Positions 10,298 through 20,704 of a stretch of DNA of 64,000 nucleotides are shown piece by piece. Under the pieces are notes generated by a model. It saw only the letters and a program-made list of their open reading frames with translations. It searched no databases and was not told where the DNA came from. A program made the translations under genes and the position numbers. The stretch is taken from contig QCMG01000002.1 of the NCBI GenBank assembly GCA_003213955.1, forward strand, positions 62,001-126,000, given 5' to 3'. The stretch is from Prochlorococcus sp. AG-418-M08 (lineage in GTDB: Bacteria; Cyanobacteriota; Cyanobacteriia; PCC-6307; Cyanobiaceae). Numbering within the stretch: the stretch's first letter is position 1; every line of letters starts with the position of its first letter.

Positions 10298-11026
10298 CTA
10301 ATTGAAAATTTTAGATATAAAAGACGAATTAAATGTTGTAACAGCAATATTTATATATTTATGAGACCACCAAATTACCGCAATCGCTAATAATATCCCA
10401 AGCTGAGACAATTTAAAAAATTCTTTTACTTTAAATTGTTGTCTTCCATCAAAAATTGCAACGAATGGGATTATGGAAGTACTTTCTTTGAATTTATAAA
10501 ATTCTTCACCAAATTTAATTTCTAATCTCCTATCACCATGCCAAATTGCAAATAGATGATGAGTAATTAAACCTAAAGAAGTAATAAATGTAAATGATGT
10601 CCCAATCCATAAAGTATGAGCTAAACACCAAATAATTTGACCAAATGCTTGCGGGTGTCTTGTAATTCTCATTATTCCTGTCCCATATATCCTGACCTTA
10701 GGTTTTAAGACTGAAGGAATTTCCAGTAAATTATATGTTGCAGGATATAAAAACAAGAAACTTATAGCAGTTAAAAGCCAAACCAACAAAAATACATAAT
10801 TATTACCTTGAAAATTCCATAATCTAATTCCATCGTATCTATGCGCTAGAAAATAACTAATTAATATTACTGCAGACGGCAAACTAAAAGAGACAAAACA
10901 TAGTCTCCATAATCTTGGACCCATTACAGCCTCTGCTCTACTTCTCAAAGCAGCGCCCCCACTATGAATAACTGCGAAGATAAATATTAATCCCAAAATT
11001 AATAAAGAAGTTTTGTGAGTCTCCAT
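10298..11026 (-). CDS. 15-cis-zeta-carotene isomerase (Z-ISO/NnrU family)
   Basis: A 242-aa membrane protein of the NnrU family with about six helices. Conserved histidines are H21 (HSGGAALRSR), H62 (HRYDG) and H124 (TRHPQ). The blocks GPRLWR, HRYDGIRLW, LYPATYNLLE, GIMRITRHPQ and IIWCLAHTLWIG match what is known of plant and cyanobacterial Z-ISO, a heme-b enzyme that isomerises the central double bond of zeta-carotene between the two desaturases. The nearby pds and crtB genes and zds in the same window support this. It lies 33 bases upstream of ndhF and is divergent from the LysR gene. Confidence 0.82.
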   Translation of the reverse strand: METHKTSLLILGLIFIFAVIHSGGAALRSRAEAVMGPRLWRLCFVSFSLPSAVILISYFLAHRYDGIRLWNFQGNNYVFLLVWLLTAISFLFLYPATYNLLEIPSVLKPKVRIYGTGIMRITRHPQAFGQIIWCLAHTLWIGTSFTFITSLGLITHHLFAIWHGDRRLEIKFGEEFYKFKESTSIIPFVAIFDGRQQFKVKEFFKLSQLGILLAIAVIWWSHKYINIAVTTFNSSFISKIFN

Positions 11027-11049
11027 ATAATTAAAAAATTCAAGTTATT

Positions 11050-11066
11050 TATTATTAACAATAATA
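11050..11066. promoter_or_regulatory. inverted repeat, possible LysR operator
   Basis: A perfect inverted repeat TATTATT-AAC-AATAATA lies in the 84-base gap between the divergent Z-ISO and LysR-type genes. It contains ATTA-N7-TAAT, close to the reported RbcR-type core. The sequence is seen directly; the operator role is inferred from position, since LysR regulators usually bind next to their own divergent promoter. AT-rich DNA makes chance repeats more likely. Confidence 0.35.
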
Positions 11067-11110
11067 CGCTTAGGTATTAGAATTACTATAAAAATAATAG
11101 GCATCGCTAA

Positions 11111-12058
11111 ATGCCAGAATTACCCTTTACTCTTGACCAATTAAGAATATTAAAAGCTATAGCAGCTCAAGGAAGTTTTAAGAAAGCAGCAGATTTACTA
11201 TATGTGACTCAACCAGCTGTCAGCTTGCAAATTCAAAATTTAGAAAAACAACTTGAAATCACAATTTTTGATAGAGGTGGTAGAAAGGCACTTCTCACAG
11301 AAGGAGGAAAACTATTACTTGATTATTGTGAAAGAATTCTTAATCAATGTGATGAAGCTTGCAAAGCTATTGAAGATTTAAATAGTTTGAAAGGTGGAAC
11401 ACTGATAATTGGAGCTAGTCAAACTACAGGTACCTACTTAATGCCAAGGATGATAGGGATTTTTCGTCAAAAATATCCTGATGTATCTGTCCAACTGCAG
11501 GTGCACAGTACTAGAAGAACTGGTTGGAGCGTTGCGAATGGTCAAATTGATTTAGCTATTATTGGAGGTCAATTACCAAGCGATTTAGAAAACTTATTAG
11601 AAGTAATTCCCTATGCAACTGACGAATTAGCTCTTGTACTACCAACCAAACACCCACTTGCCAGCAAGCAAGAACTTATGAAAGAAGATTTATACAAACT
11701 GAATTTCGTCACATTAGATTCACAATCCACAACTAGAAAAGTTGTTGATAAACTTCTCAAAGATTCTGGTCTTGATATTCAAAGATTAAAAATTGAAATG
11801 GAATTGAATTCTCTTGAAGCAATTAAAAACGCTGTTCAATCTGGTCTCGGGGCCTCTTTTTTACCCGTTGTTTCAATTGAAAGAGAATTAGCAGGTGGTT
11901 CGATTCACAAACCCCATTTAACTGATTTAGAGGTTAAGAGAGAACTCAAGTTAATTACTAACCCATCAAGATATACATCTAGGGCCTCAGAAGCTTTTAA
12001 AAGAAATATACTTCCTAAATTTGCAAGTTCCGAAAGCCCATTAAGAAAATTTAATTAA
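11111..12058 (+). CDS. rbcR: LysR-type regulator, RbcR/NdhR type
   Basis: A 315-aa LysR regulator with an N-terminal winged helix ([41 protein letters not shown], residues 8-49) and a C-terminal effector domain ([19 protein letters not shown] onward). The start of the effector domain matches the cyanobacterial RbcR/CmpR/NdhR group, which senses carbon status through photorespiratory or Calvin-cycle metabolites. It is divergent from Z-ISO-ndhF-ndhD and near ndhM, so control of NDH-1 genes (NdhR role) or of rbcL (RbcR role) are both possible. The name is by family, not by proven target. Confidence 0.85.
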   Translation: MPELPFTLDQLRILKAIAAQGSFKKAADLLYVTQPAVSLQIQNLEKQLEITIFDRGGRKALLTEGGKLLLDYCERILNQCDEACKAIEDLNSLKGGTLIIGASQTTGTYLMPRMIGIFRQKYPDVSVQLQVHSTRRTGWSVANGQIDLAIIGGQLPSDLENLLEVIPYATDELALVLPTKHPLASKQELMKEDLYKLNFVTLDSQSTTRKVVDKLLKDSGLDIQRLKIEMELNSLEAIKNAVQSGLGASFLPVVSIERELAGGSIHKPHLTDLEVKRELKLITNPSRYTSRASEAFKRNILPKFASSESPLRKFN

Positions 12059-12059
12059 T

Positions 12060-12683
12060 TTAAAACTGAATTGCTTCCCTGTTAATTCCTACACCGCCAT
12101 CTTCAGCTTGTCCATCTCCCTTTATGATGAATTTATTTTCATTTACATCAGTTTGATAGACACATTTAACTATAGGCTTATCTCTTATTGAGCCGATGTA
12201 GGCAAAAGTATTCATTCTTTGCTTACATTCTCTAACGTCTTCATTGCTTATAGCTCCTTGTTTTTGTAATACTGTCCAATTTTCTCTTCGAATGACACAA
12301 CCCGGCTGAAGTGCAGGTTGTGTAACAAAACTAGTTGATGGATTTAGAGTTGTGTACATTTCTACATCAATTACGAAAGCGCTTGCACCCCATTGCCTAC
12401 AAAATTCAGGGTCTGGAACAGCCATGTCTAATTGCTGTTGACTAGCTATATTACCTTGCCCTCCATCAGTTGTACTAGTAATAGCACTTCCAATTCCTAC
12501 TCCTAGGATCAAAACTCCTGCAAGAACAGCAATAGTTCCAGTATTGAAATTATTGTTTTGCTCATTAGCGGAAGGTTGTATCCTTTTACTGCGTTGAGTA
12601 TAATTGCCCCCATCTCTTGAGTTTGGGGAGTAAGAATTTCTTCCAGGGCCTCTTCTAGAGCCTCTATTAGGATATCTATTCAC
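12060..12683 (-). CDS. DUF3172 protein, one membrane helix
   Basis: A 207-aa cyanobacterial protein of unknown function. It has a basic, Arg/Asn/Gly-rich N-terminus (residues 1-45), one hydrophobic helix ([20 protein letters not shown], about 49-68) and a soluble domain with [15 protein letters not shown] and [16 protein letters not shown], the DUF3172 blocks. The domain carries several conserved-looking cysteines that could form disulfides in the lumen or periplasm. GTG start; it overlaps the ndhM stop by four bases (GTGA), so translation is probably coupled to ndhM. Confidence 0.85.
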   Translation of the reverse strand: MNRYPNRGSRRGPGRNSYSPNSRDGGNYTQRSKRIQPSANEQNNNFNTGTIAVLAGVLILGVGIGSAITSTTDGGQGNIASQQQLDMAVPDPEFCRQWGASAFVIDVEMYTTLNPSTSFVTQPALQPGCVIRRENWTVLQKQGAISNEDVRECKQRMNTFAYIGSIRDKPIVKCVYQTDVNENKFIIKGDGQAEDGGVGINREAIQF

Positions 12684-13027
12684 AGTACTTCTTTTGTCTT
12701 AGGTAATCCCATTGAATAATTCATCACTCTACATTCTGGGTTATAGCTTAATAATCCATTTTGTAGCAAATACTTTATTAGACCCTCAATTTCTGACCCT
12801 ATTTTACGAAGTTCATAATCATCTAAACTTTTTCCAGCTTTCTCTTCGACTAGTTCAGTAAATTTATTGTTTATTTTTTTTAAGGATTCTTCACTCCAAA
12901 TAAATTCATTATCAGGATCTAAGTCAAGAGTTAATTTTTTAGGGTGAAACTGTAAATTATTATTAACTACTTCAGCAGTGTATATCCTCACATGCCTAGT
13001 AGTTGATTTTAAAAGCATTTTTTCCAT
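12680..13027 (-). CDS. ndhM: NDH-1 subunit M
   Basis: A 115-aa soluble subunit of the cyanobacterial and chloroplast NDH-1 complex, located at the ferredoxin-binding hydrophilic arm. Family blocks are [11 protein letters not shown] near residue 10, [14 protein letters not shown] near 31 and [19 protein letters not shown] near 74, ending in [15 protein letters not shown]. It leads a two-gene unit with the DUF3172 gene and is divergent from pds. Confidence 0.94.
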   Translation of the reverse strand: MEKMLLKSTTRHVRIYTAEVVNNNLQFHPKKLTLDLDPDNEFIWSEESLKKINNKFTELVEEKAGKSLDDYELRKIGSEIEGLIKYLLQNGLLSYNPECRVMNYSMGLPKTKEVL

Positions 13028-13063
13028 AATTTAATAAAATAACCAACAAAAAAAACAATAATG

Positions 13064-14536
<1,473 letters not shown>

Positions 14537-14559
14537 AAACTCAAAATAAAAAAAGCTTT

Positions 14560-15468
14560 TTGAAAAATACATTGTCTCATCTCAACAAAGCATATGCAAT
14601 ATGCCAAAAAGAAACTCAGAAATGGGCTAAAACTTTTTATTTGGGAACTCTTTTATTACCTATCGAAAAGAGAAAAGCGATCTGGGCTATTTACGTTTGG
14701 TGTAGGAGAACAGATGAAATAATGGATAGCTTTGAAGCCTCTACCAAATCCACAGAGGAACTTTCCGATAACCTAAATGAATGGGAAGAAAACACGAAAA
14801 ATGTTTTTAAAGGGAAAATACAAACAGACTTAGATGCTGTCCTCTTGGATACAATTGAAAAATTTCCCCAAGAAATAAAACCATATTTAGATATGATTGA
14901 AGGCCAAAGAATGGATCTAAACAAATTTAGGTATAAAAATTTTTCCGAATTAAAACTATATTGTTATCGAGTAGCAGGGACGGTTGGTTTAATGACACAG
15001 AATGTAATGGGAATTGATAGTGCTTACACCTCAGCACCTTGGAGTAATATTCCTGACCCATCAGAAGCAGCTATATCTTTGGGAATAGCTAATCAACTTA
15101 CTAACATCTTAAGAGATGTTGGAGAAGATAGACAAAGAGGTAGGATTTATATACCTCAGGAAGATATAAAGCAATTTAATTATTCGGAAGAAGAGTTAAT
15201 GAAAGGAAAAATTAATAATCAATGGAGAATGCTAATGAGCTTTCAGTTAACAAGAGCCCGAGATTGGTTTAAAAAATCTGAAGATGGTATCAAATGGCTT
15301 TCAGCAGACGCAAGATGGCCTGTATGGACCTCTTTACGCCTTTACAGAGGAATATTAGATTCAATTGAAAGACTGGATTATGATGTCTTTAATAATAGAG
15401 CTTTTGTAAAAAATTCCGTAAAAGCGTTTGAAATTCCCATATCTTTTTTAATCTCAAGGATCAAATAA
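14560..15468 (+). CDS. crtB: phytoene synthase
   Basis: Joins two geranylgeranyl diphosphates into 15-cis-phytoene, the first committed carotenoid step. The 302-aa protein has both aspartate-rich motifs that bind Mg-diphosphate: RRTDEIMD (about residues 49-56) and NQLTNILRDVGEDRQRGRIY (about 179-198). TTG start. The gene ends one base before the end of the convergent RRM gene, leaving no room for a terminator between them. Confidence 0.96.
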   Translation: MKNTLSHLNKAYAICQKETQKWAKTFYLGTLLLPIEKRKAIWAIYVWCRRTDEIMDSFEASTKSTEELSDNLNEWEENTKNVFKGKIQTDLDAVLLDTIEKFPQEIKPYLDMIEGQRMDLNKFRYKNFSELKLYCYRVAGTVGLMTQNVMGIDSAYTSAPWSNIPDPSEAAISLGIANQLTNILRDVGEDRQRGRIYIPQEDIKQFNYSEEELMKGKINNQWRMLMSFQLTRARDWFKKSEDGIKWLSADARWPVWTSLRLYRGILDSIERLDYDVFNNRAFVKNSVKAFEIPISFLISRIK

Positions 15469-15888
15469 CTAAGCTGGAGTTTTTTGATTAGCTAACAAAT
15501 CTTTTAATTTTGATAGTTCCCCGGCCCATCTAGGATCAGGCGCCTCAAGATTTGGCGCATCACTATGAACAACCTTCTTAAAATCTTTCCTCCTTTTCTT
15601 TTTATTAGAACTAACATTATTTCTTTTATTTGAAGAGGAGTCTTTCTTTTCTGATAGCTCAACTCGCAATTTAGATCCATTAAATTCAAAACCGTTAAGC
15701 TTTTCGATTATTAAATTTGCATTTTGTTCATTATTAGTTGTAGCAAAACCAAATCCTCTGCATTCTTTTGTTTCTTTATCTAAAACTGCTTTAAATCTAA
15801 TTGAATCAGATACTGATCTTAAAATACTATCAAACTCTTTTGGATTAAATCCTTGTGGAAGATTGCCAATGTAAATACGAATGCTCAT
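15469..15888 (-). CDS. RNA-binding protein with one RRM
   Basis: A 139-aa protein with an N-terminal RNA recognition motif. RNP2 is IYIGNL (residues 5-10) and RNP1 is CRGFGFATT (near residue 43). A lysine- and serine-rich linker follows (residues 81-110), then a short C-terminal tail containing DPRWAGELSKLK. Cyanobacterial Rbp proteins of this kind often help in cold acclimation or in targeting thylakoid mRNAs, but the RNA partner is unknown here. Confidence 0.88.
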   Translation of the reverse strand: MSIRIYIGNLPQGFNPKEFDSILRSVSDSIRFKAVLDKETKECRGFGFATTNNEQNANLIIEKLNGFEFNGSKLRVELSEKKDSSSNKRNNVSSNKKKRRKDFKKVVHSDAPNLEAPDPRWAGELSKLKDLLANQKTPA

Positions 15889-15947
15889 AAATTTTTAAAT
15901 AATAATTTGAAGTCCGAAATTTTTAAACAAAACTAAGCTATGTGTAT

Positions 15948-17201
15948 TTAATCACATTTTGGCGCATTTTGTTGAATCCATTGCTTTCCTTTATAAATAG
16001 CTTCATCAAAATTATTCAATCTATTAAATGCAAGCTCCCTAGAAAGATAATTCATAAGTTTTCCTAATGTAGGTCCCTCTTTAATTTCAAAATATTTTTT
16101 TAATATATCGCCTTTTATTAAATTCGAGGGATGAAATAATTTATCATCCTTATTCCTCCATCTTGCGAGCCAATTCATATGAAATGTTTCTGGCAAGAAA
16201 AGAATAAAAGATGGAAGAATAGTTTCTAATTCATTATGCAAATCAAATCTTTCTTTTTCATTAAATTCATCAATATTTTTTTTATCTAGTACTAGTTTCC
16301 ATTTTTTTAGCAATCTTATTTGTGAAATTTCAGATTTGCTGAATGTAAGTTTTTTTAAAGAAAATTCGTCTAAGATTTGAAATAAATAAAATAATGGTAA
16401 AAATTTCTCCTTTTCAAATTGATTAAAATTTTCAAAATTAATTTTGCCTAAATCATTTGATATGCAATCTCTTTCTGCTTGTATATACCCAAAAATTTTA
16501 AATTTATTGATTAAAAATATTGATATAGCAGCATTTTCACCTCGTATTATTCTCTGTATTTCATAATTAATTCTTTCATTAGATACAAGTCTTAACTGAT
16601 TGCTAAATATTTTTATAAGATCTATTAATTTCTCGTCAATATTGAAATTCAATTCAGAAACAAAACGAAAGCATCTTAAAACTCTTAATGGATCGTTTAT
16701 TAAATTTTGTTTTGAATTAGTCCGCAGTAAAAAACGTTGAATATCTGTGATCCCATTTAGTGGATCAATTAATAATTTTTTCTCAAAAGAAAAAGCAATA
16801 GCATTTATTGAAAAGTCTCTGCTAAATAGATCAGAATCTATAGAATGTGAGATTTGGGAAGCGATATCAATTGTTATATGTTTAAAAATGATTCTTACTA
16901 CCTCTCTATTCTCATCAAGAATAATAAATTTACCTTTGAATTCGTCAGCAATTTTTTTTCCAATCCTAATAGCATTTTTTGGAACTACAATATCAATATC
17001 AATATTATTTTTTTCTTTTAATCTTCTTAAAATTAAATCTCTTATGTAACCGCCAACTAAGAAAGATCCAGAAGGTAAAGAAGATAAAATAAAATCCCAC
17101 TTATAAAGTTTGATACTTCTATCTATTTCATGATTTATTAGTGTATGATCTGTAATAAAGCTTTTTTGACAATTTTCTTTCTTGATTATGTGCATTTGCA
17201 T
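15948..17201 (-). CDS. cca: CCA-adding enzyme / poly(A) polymerase family
   Basis: Class II tRNA nucleotidyltransferase that adds or repairs the 3' CCA of tRNA; the tRNA-Asn gene in this window lacks an encoded CCA, so the activity is needed. The 417-aa protein shows GSFLVGGYIRDLILRR and the metal-binding DIDIVV (near residues 46-78), then DPLRVLRCFRF. Its 5' end overlaps head-to-head with ycf34 by 14 bases. No methionine or other usual start lies between residue 3 and the catalytic domain, so the overlap seems real. Confidence 0.88.
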   Translation of the reverse strand: MQMHIIKKENCQKSFITDHTLINHEIDRSIKLYKWDFILSSLPSGSFLVGGYIRDLILRRLKEKNNIDIDIVVPKNAIRIGKKIADEFKGKFIILDENREVVRIIFKHITIDIASQISHSIDSDLFSRDFSINAIAFSFEKKLLIDPLNGITDIQRFLLRTNSKQNLINDPLRVLRCFRFVSELNFNIDEKLIDLIKIFSNQLRLVSNERINYEIQRIIRGENAAISIFLINKFKIFGYIQAERDCISNDLGKINFENFNQFEKEKFLPLFYLFQILDEFSLKKLTFSKSEISQIRLLKKWKLVLDKKNIDEFNEKERFDLHNELETILPSFILFLPETFHMNWLARWRNKDDKLFHPSNLIKGDILKKYFEIKEGPTLGKLMNYLSRELAFNRLNNFDEAIYKGKQWIQQNAPKCD

Positions 17202-17439
17202 TAACTGTAAGTGGGTTGATAGATGTATTACTTATCATGACGTTGAAAACAATCATGGTGTTGAAAACATTTGTGATGCTCCTAATTTTAAAGCAAAACA
17301 ACCTTACATTCATGTAAGTATAGTCAAAGAATTAAATGGTGAATACAAAACTGATTGGGACGTTCAATCTTGTTCAAGTTTTATAGAAGAATACGGGAAG
17401 TGGTCTAAGTGTAAACCTGGTTTAGAATTACCTGTTTAA
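17188..17439 (+). CDS. ycf34: Ycf34 family protein
   Basis: An 83-aa protein found in cyanobacteria and red-lineage plastids. The ATG at 17188 gives the family N-terminus MCICINCKWVDRCITYHDVE, with a CxCxxC group plus later cysteines that in this family bind an iron-sulfur cluster. The role is unclear; reports link it to photosynthetic electron transfer. A TTG at 17182 would add two residues. It is followed by tsaB after six bases and faces cca with overlapping starts. Confidence 0.88.
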   Translation: MCICINCKWVDRCITYHDVENNHGVENICDAPNFKAKQPYIHVSIVKELNGEYKTDWDVQSCSSFIEEYGKWSKCKPGLELPV

Positions 17440-17445
17440 AGGTAG

Positions 17446-18099
17446 ATGACTTATGATTTAAAAAGAAAATCAGATCAATTAACTTTGGCAATTCATAGTA
17501 CTGATAATTCTTTTGGATTCGCCTATAGAGCAAATAACAATGATTTATCTGATCATTTTTTTATAAAAAAATTCGAGAAAGATCTATGTAATCATTTAAT
17601 AATTGATTTTTCAAAATTTATTAAAAAAGAAAACTTTAAGAAAATAAATAAAATATCTGTGAGTATCGGGCCAGCTAATTTTAATGCCTCAAGACAAATA
17701 GTTGTATTAGCAAGAACTCTTTCTCAGCAAATCAACTGTTCATTACATAGCTTTAGTTCATTTGAATTAATGGCAAAAAGAATTGCTAAGAAAAATAATA
17801 TATATTCAGATAAAAAATTATTCTGGATTTTTAAAAAATTGAAGAGAAGAGGATATATTGCAGGCCAATATGAGATCTTAATGTCCGAAAAAACAAAAAA
17901 AATTACCGATATAAAAGAAAGACTAATGCCAAAAATATTTGAAGAATTACAAAATAAACATAATTCTTATCAAGCTGAATTCAATGACGAACAAGATTTA
18001 AAAGAATTATTAAATTTATCTAATAAAAATTCTCAAGACTCAAATTTTAATTCATGGGATAAAGTATTACCTTTATATCCAATATCCCCAGTTAACTAA
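17446..18099 (+). CDS. tsaB: TsaB-like t6A synthesis protein
   Basis: Scaffold partner of TsaD in making N6-threonylcarbamoyl-adenosine at position 37 of ANN-decoding tRNAs. The 217-aa protein shows the ASKHA-fold start LAIHSTDNSFGFAYR and the family block SIGPANFNASRQIVVLARTLSQQINCSLHSFSSFELMA (about residues 73-110), equivalent to the usual GPGSFTGLR region but degenerated. The protein is lysine-rich and diverged. It lies six bases after ycf34 and converges on plsC. Confidence 0.8.
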   Translation: MTYDLKRKSDQLTLAIHSTDNSFGFAYRANNNDLSDHFFIKKFEKDLCNHLIIDFSKFIKKENFKKINKISVSIGPANFNASRQIVVLARTLSQQINCSLHSFSSFELMAKRIAKKNNIYSDKKLFWIFKKLKRRGYIAGQYEILMSEKTKKITDIKERLMPKIFEELQNKHNSYQAEFNDEQDLKELLNLSNKNSQDSNFNSWDKVLPLYPISPVN

Positions 18100-18103
18100 A
18101 ACT

Positions 18104-18724
18104 TTATTCAAGCATATTATTTATAGATTCCTGCAAATAAGAAGTTACCATTATTAAATCATCTTTTGATGAAACTTTTGGAGGGTTAATAGGTTTTCCA
18201 ACTTTAATAACAATTTTTGTAAAAAATGGAATACAAAATCTAAATTTAACTAACTTATGTGAATTAATAATTGCAACTGGTAAGAGCAACTTTTGGTTCT
18301 TAAATGCTAAAAGTGCTGCGCCTTGTTTAGGCTTGTTTACTCGTCCATTTTGTTGACGTGTCCCATCAATAAAAATACCAATACTATTATCATTTAATAA
18401 TTTTTCACATGCAATTTTAATAGTAGTTTTATCAGCTATGCCTCTCTTTACGGGATAGGCTCCACAAGCTTTTATTACAAAGCCAAGCAAAGGAATTCTA
18501 AAAAGTTCTGACTTCGCCATAAAAGATATATTTCGACCAATAGCATGACCCAATAAAGGCGGGTCGAGCAAGGATCCATGATTTGATACCAATATAAAAG
18601 AACCTTTTTTAGGAATATTTTCTCTTCCAATTAAAATTCCTCTAAAAAGCAATTTATAAATAGGAAATATAATTACTTGACTTACCAATTGATAAATTAT
18701 TTTTTGATAAAAGTTACTTTTCAT
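18104..18724 (-). CDS. plsC: 1-acyl-glycerol-3-phosphate acyltransferase
   Basis: Converts lysophosphatidate to phosphatidate at the membrane. The 206-aa protein has the acyltransferase blocks NHGSLLDPPLLG (catalytic His and Asp, near residue 49) and GIFIDGTRQQNGRV (near residue 117), with a hydrophobic N-terminal segment. It is the last gene of rpaB-plsX-fabH-fabD-plsC, four bases after fabD, so fatty-acid initiation and phospholipid assembly are encoded together. Confidence 0.92.
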   Translation of the reverse strand: MKSNFYQKIIYQLVSQVIIFPIYKLLFRGILIGRENIPKKGSFILVSNHGSLLDPPLLGHAIGRNISFMAKSELFRIPLLGFVIKACGAYPVKRGIADKTTIKIACEKLLNDNSIGIFIDGTRQQNGRVNKPKQGAALLAFKNQKLLLPVAIINSHKLVKFRFCIPFFTKIVIKVGKPINPPKVSSKDDLIMVTSYLQESINNMLE

Positions 18725-18728
18725 ACAA

Positions 18729-19625
18729 TCAGTAGTTAATTTTATCTGAAGAAGAAACCTGAGAAATTTTTACTTCTTTTAAATGCCTTTTTCCTAAACC
18801 TCCCAATACATTAGAAGGGCCAATCTCTACAATATGGAGATTACTACTTTCTGCCATTACATTCATAGTTTCTCGCCATCTAACAGCATTGCACATTTGA
18901 TTTTTTAATCTAATTTTCAATTCATCTGGTTCATTAGATAATGAAGGATTAGAGTTGCTTATAACAGGCAAATTAGGATGCTTAAATTCGAGATTGTCCA
19001 AATATTTTGAGAATTTAATTGATGGTTCTTTCATAAATGGTGAATGAAAAGCACCTGAGACATTTAGTTTGATAAATCTTTTACAAGTAATACGCTTAGA
19101 AATATTATCTAAAGCCTTTTCACTCCCTGATAAGACAACTTGAGAATCACTATTATCGTTTGCTATAACAAGTTCATCAGTCTCCTCCACCAACAACTCC
19201 AGTTGGTTCCTTTCAAAACCAATTAATGCTGCCATAGATCCCTTCGAAGCATCTGCCATTAATTTAGATCTTTCTTTTATAAGTAATACAGAATCCTCAA
19301 AAGACAAAACATCTGCGCAATATAAGGCTGTGATTTCACCTAAACTATGCCCAGCAATATAGTTTGGTTTGTACCCATTTTCTTTTAAAGAATCTAATAG
19401 AACTGACTCAACCAAAAAAAGACAAATTTGTGTGTTAGCTGTATTGTTTAAATCTTTCTCAAGATTATCTTTCTCAGAAACATGTTCACAAATTTCAAAC
19501 AAATTCTTTTCGAATATTTTAGAGGCGTAATTAAATCTATCTTTTGCATTAGGCAATTCTATTATTTTATTTGCCATTCCAATTTTTTGTGAACCCTGAC
19601 CAGGAAATACCCAAGCAACTGTCAT
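18729..19625 (-). CDS. fabD: malonyl-CoA:ACP transacylase
   Basis: Loads malonyl groups on acyl carrier protein. The 298-aa protein begins AWVFPGQGSQKIGM and contains the catalytic-serine motif YIAGHSLGEITALYCAD (about residues 88-104), and SGAFHSPFM with the catalytic His near residue 192. ATG start. It lies 18 bases after fabH on the same strand. Confidence 0.95.
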   Translation of the reverse strand: MTVAWVFPGQGSQKIGMANKIIELPNAKDRFNYASKIFEKNLFEICEHVSEKDNLEKDLNNTANTQICLFLVESVLLDSLKENGYKPNYIAGHSLGEITALYCADVLSFEDSVLLIKERSKLMADASKGSMAALIGFERNQLELLVEETDELVIANDNSDSQVVLSGSEKALDNISKRITCKRFIKLNVSGAFHSPFMKEPSIKFSKYLDNLEFKHPNLPVISNSNPSLSNEPDELKIRLKNQMCNAVRWRETMNVMAESSNLHIVEIGPSNVLGGLGKRHLKEVKISQVSSSDKINY

Positions 19626-19643
19626 AAGAAAACCTTTTTTATT

Positions 19644-20651
19644 TTAACCCCACCGAAAGAGGGCTGCACCCCAACTTAACCCAGCACCAAAACCACTGGT
19701 AGCAATAATGTCATTTTGTTTAATTTTCTTATTTCTGACAGCCTCATCTAATACTAAAGGAATTGTTGCTGCCGAAGTATTTCCATAGTCGCTCAAATTA
19801 CTAAGAATTTTTCCTCTCGAGAAATTTAATCTATCTCCAACAGAATCTAATATTCTTTGATTAGCTTGATGTAATAAAAGCCAATCAATTTTTTCAGAAC
19901 TATAATTTGTTTTTTTAAATAAATTTTCAATAATTAATGGTACCTCTTTAACTGCAAACTTATAAACTTCTTGACCATTCATTTGAATTGAGGAAAAACT
20001 ACTACTTGAATAATTAATATTTTCGGTAATGACATCTTCATTAATTTGAGATGGCAGATTTAAAAAACAGCCTCTTTGCCCATCAGTTCTCATATCAAAT
20101 CCAATTAAATTATCGTATTTGAGTGTTGCTTCAATTGCTATTGCACCTGCTCCATCTCCAAATAAGATACAACTTCTCCTATCATTCCAATCTATGTAAC
20201 TTGAAATTTGATCAGAACCAATTACTATAGCCCTTTTATAGCTTCCTGTTTTTAGAAATTGAGAAGCGGTTATTACCGCAAATAAAAATCCGCTGCATGC
20301 AGCTGTTAGATCAAAAGCTACTGCATTTTTGGCACCTAATCTTTCTTGAATACTTGGCGCAGATCCAAATAAATCATGTGGAGTTGAAGTAGCTAAAATT
20401 ATTAAATCAATCGTATTAATATCCCATTTAGTCATATTAATTGCTGCTAATGCTGCTTTATAACCCATTTGACTAACATCTTCCTCTATTCCAGAGATTC
20501 TCCTCTCAGAAATACCTGTTCTAGATTTAATCCATTCATCACTTGTATCTACTCTCTTACTGATATCCTGATTAGTAAGAATTTGATTTGGCACGTAACT
20601 TCCACTTCCTTTAAATGAAACTCCGATTTGATTTAAATTTGTTCCTTCCAA
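19644..20651 (-). CDS. fabH: beta-ketoacyl-ACP synthase III
   Basis: Starts fatty-acid chains by condensing acetyl-CoA with malonyl-ACP. The 335-aa protein has the active Cys in DLTAACSGFLFAV (about residues 114-126), the His in LLLHQANQRILD (near 258) and the closing glycine-rich SGFGAGLSWGAALFRWG. TTG start, since the first ATG is well inside the fold. It sits between plsX and fabD. Confidence 0.95.
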   Translation of the reverse strand: MEGTNLNQIGVSFKGSGSYVPNQILTNQDISKRVDTSDEWIKSRTGISERRISGIEEDVSQMGYKAALAAINMTKWDINTIDLIILATSTPHDLFGSAPSIQERLGAKNAVAFDLTAACSGFLFAVITASQFLKTGSYKRAIVIGSDQISSYIDWNDRRSCILFGDGAGAIAIEATLKYDNLIGFDMRTDGQRGCFLNLPSQINEDVITENINYSSSSFSSIQMNGQEVYKFAVKEVPLIIENLFKKTNYSSEKIDWLLLHQANQRILDSVGDRLNFSRGKILSNLSDYGNTSAATIPLVLDEAVRNKKIKQNDIIATSGFGAGLSWGAALFRWG

Positions 20652-20704
20652 AAGAGTTTTCTAATTACTTATATAAGTCAAACATAAATCTGACAAAATA
20701 TGTT

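Noticed and set aside
10298-11026. NnrU annotation implying denitrification
   Set aside because: No nitrite or nitric-oxide reductase genes are nearby, and the motifs match Z-ISO better.
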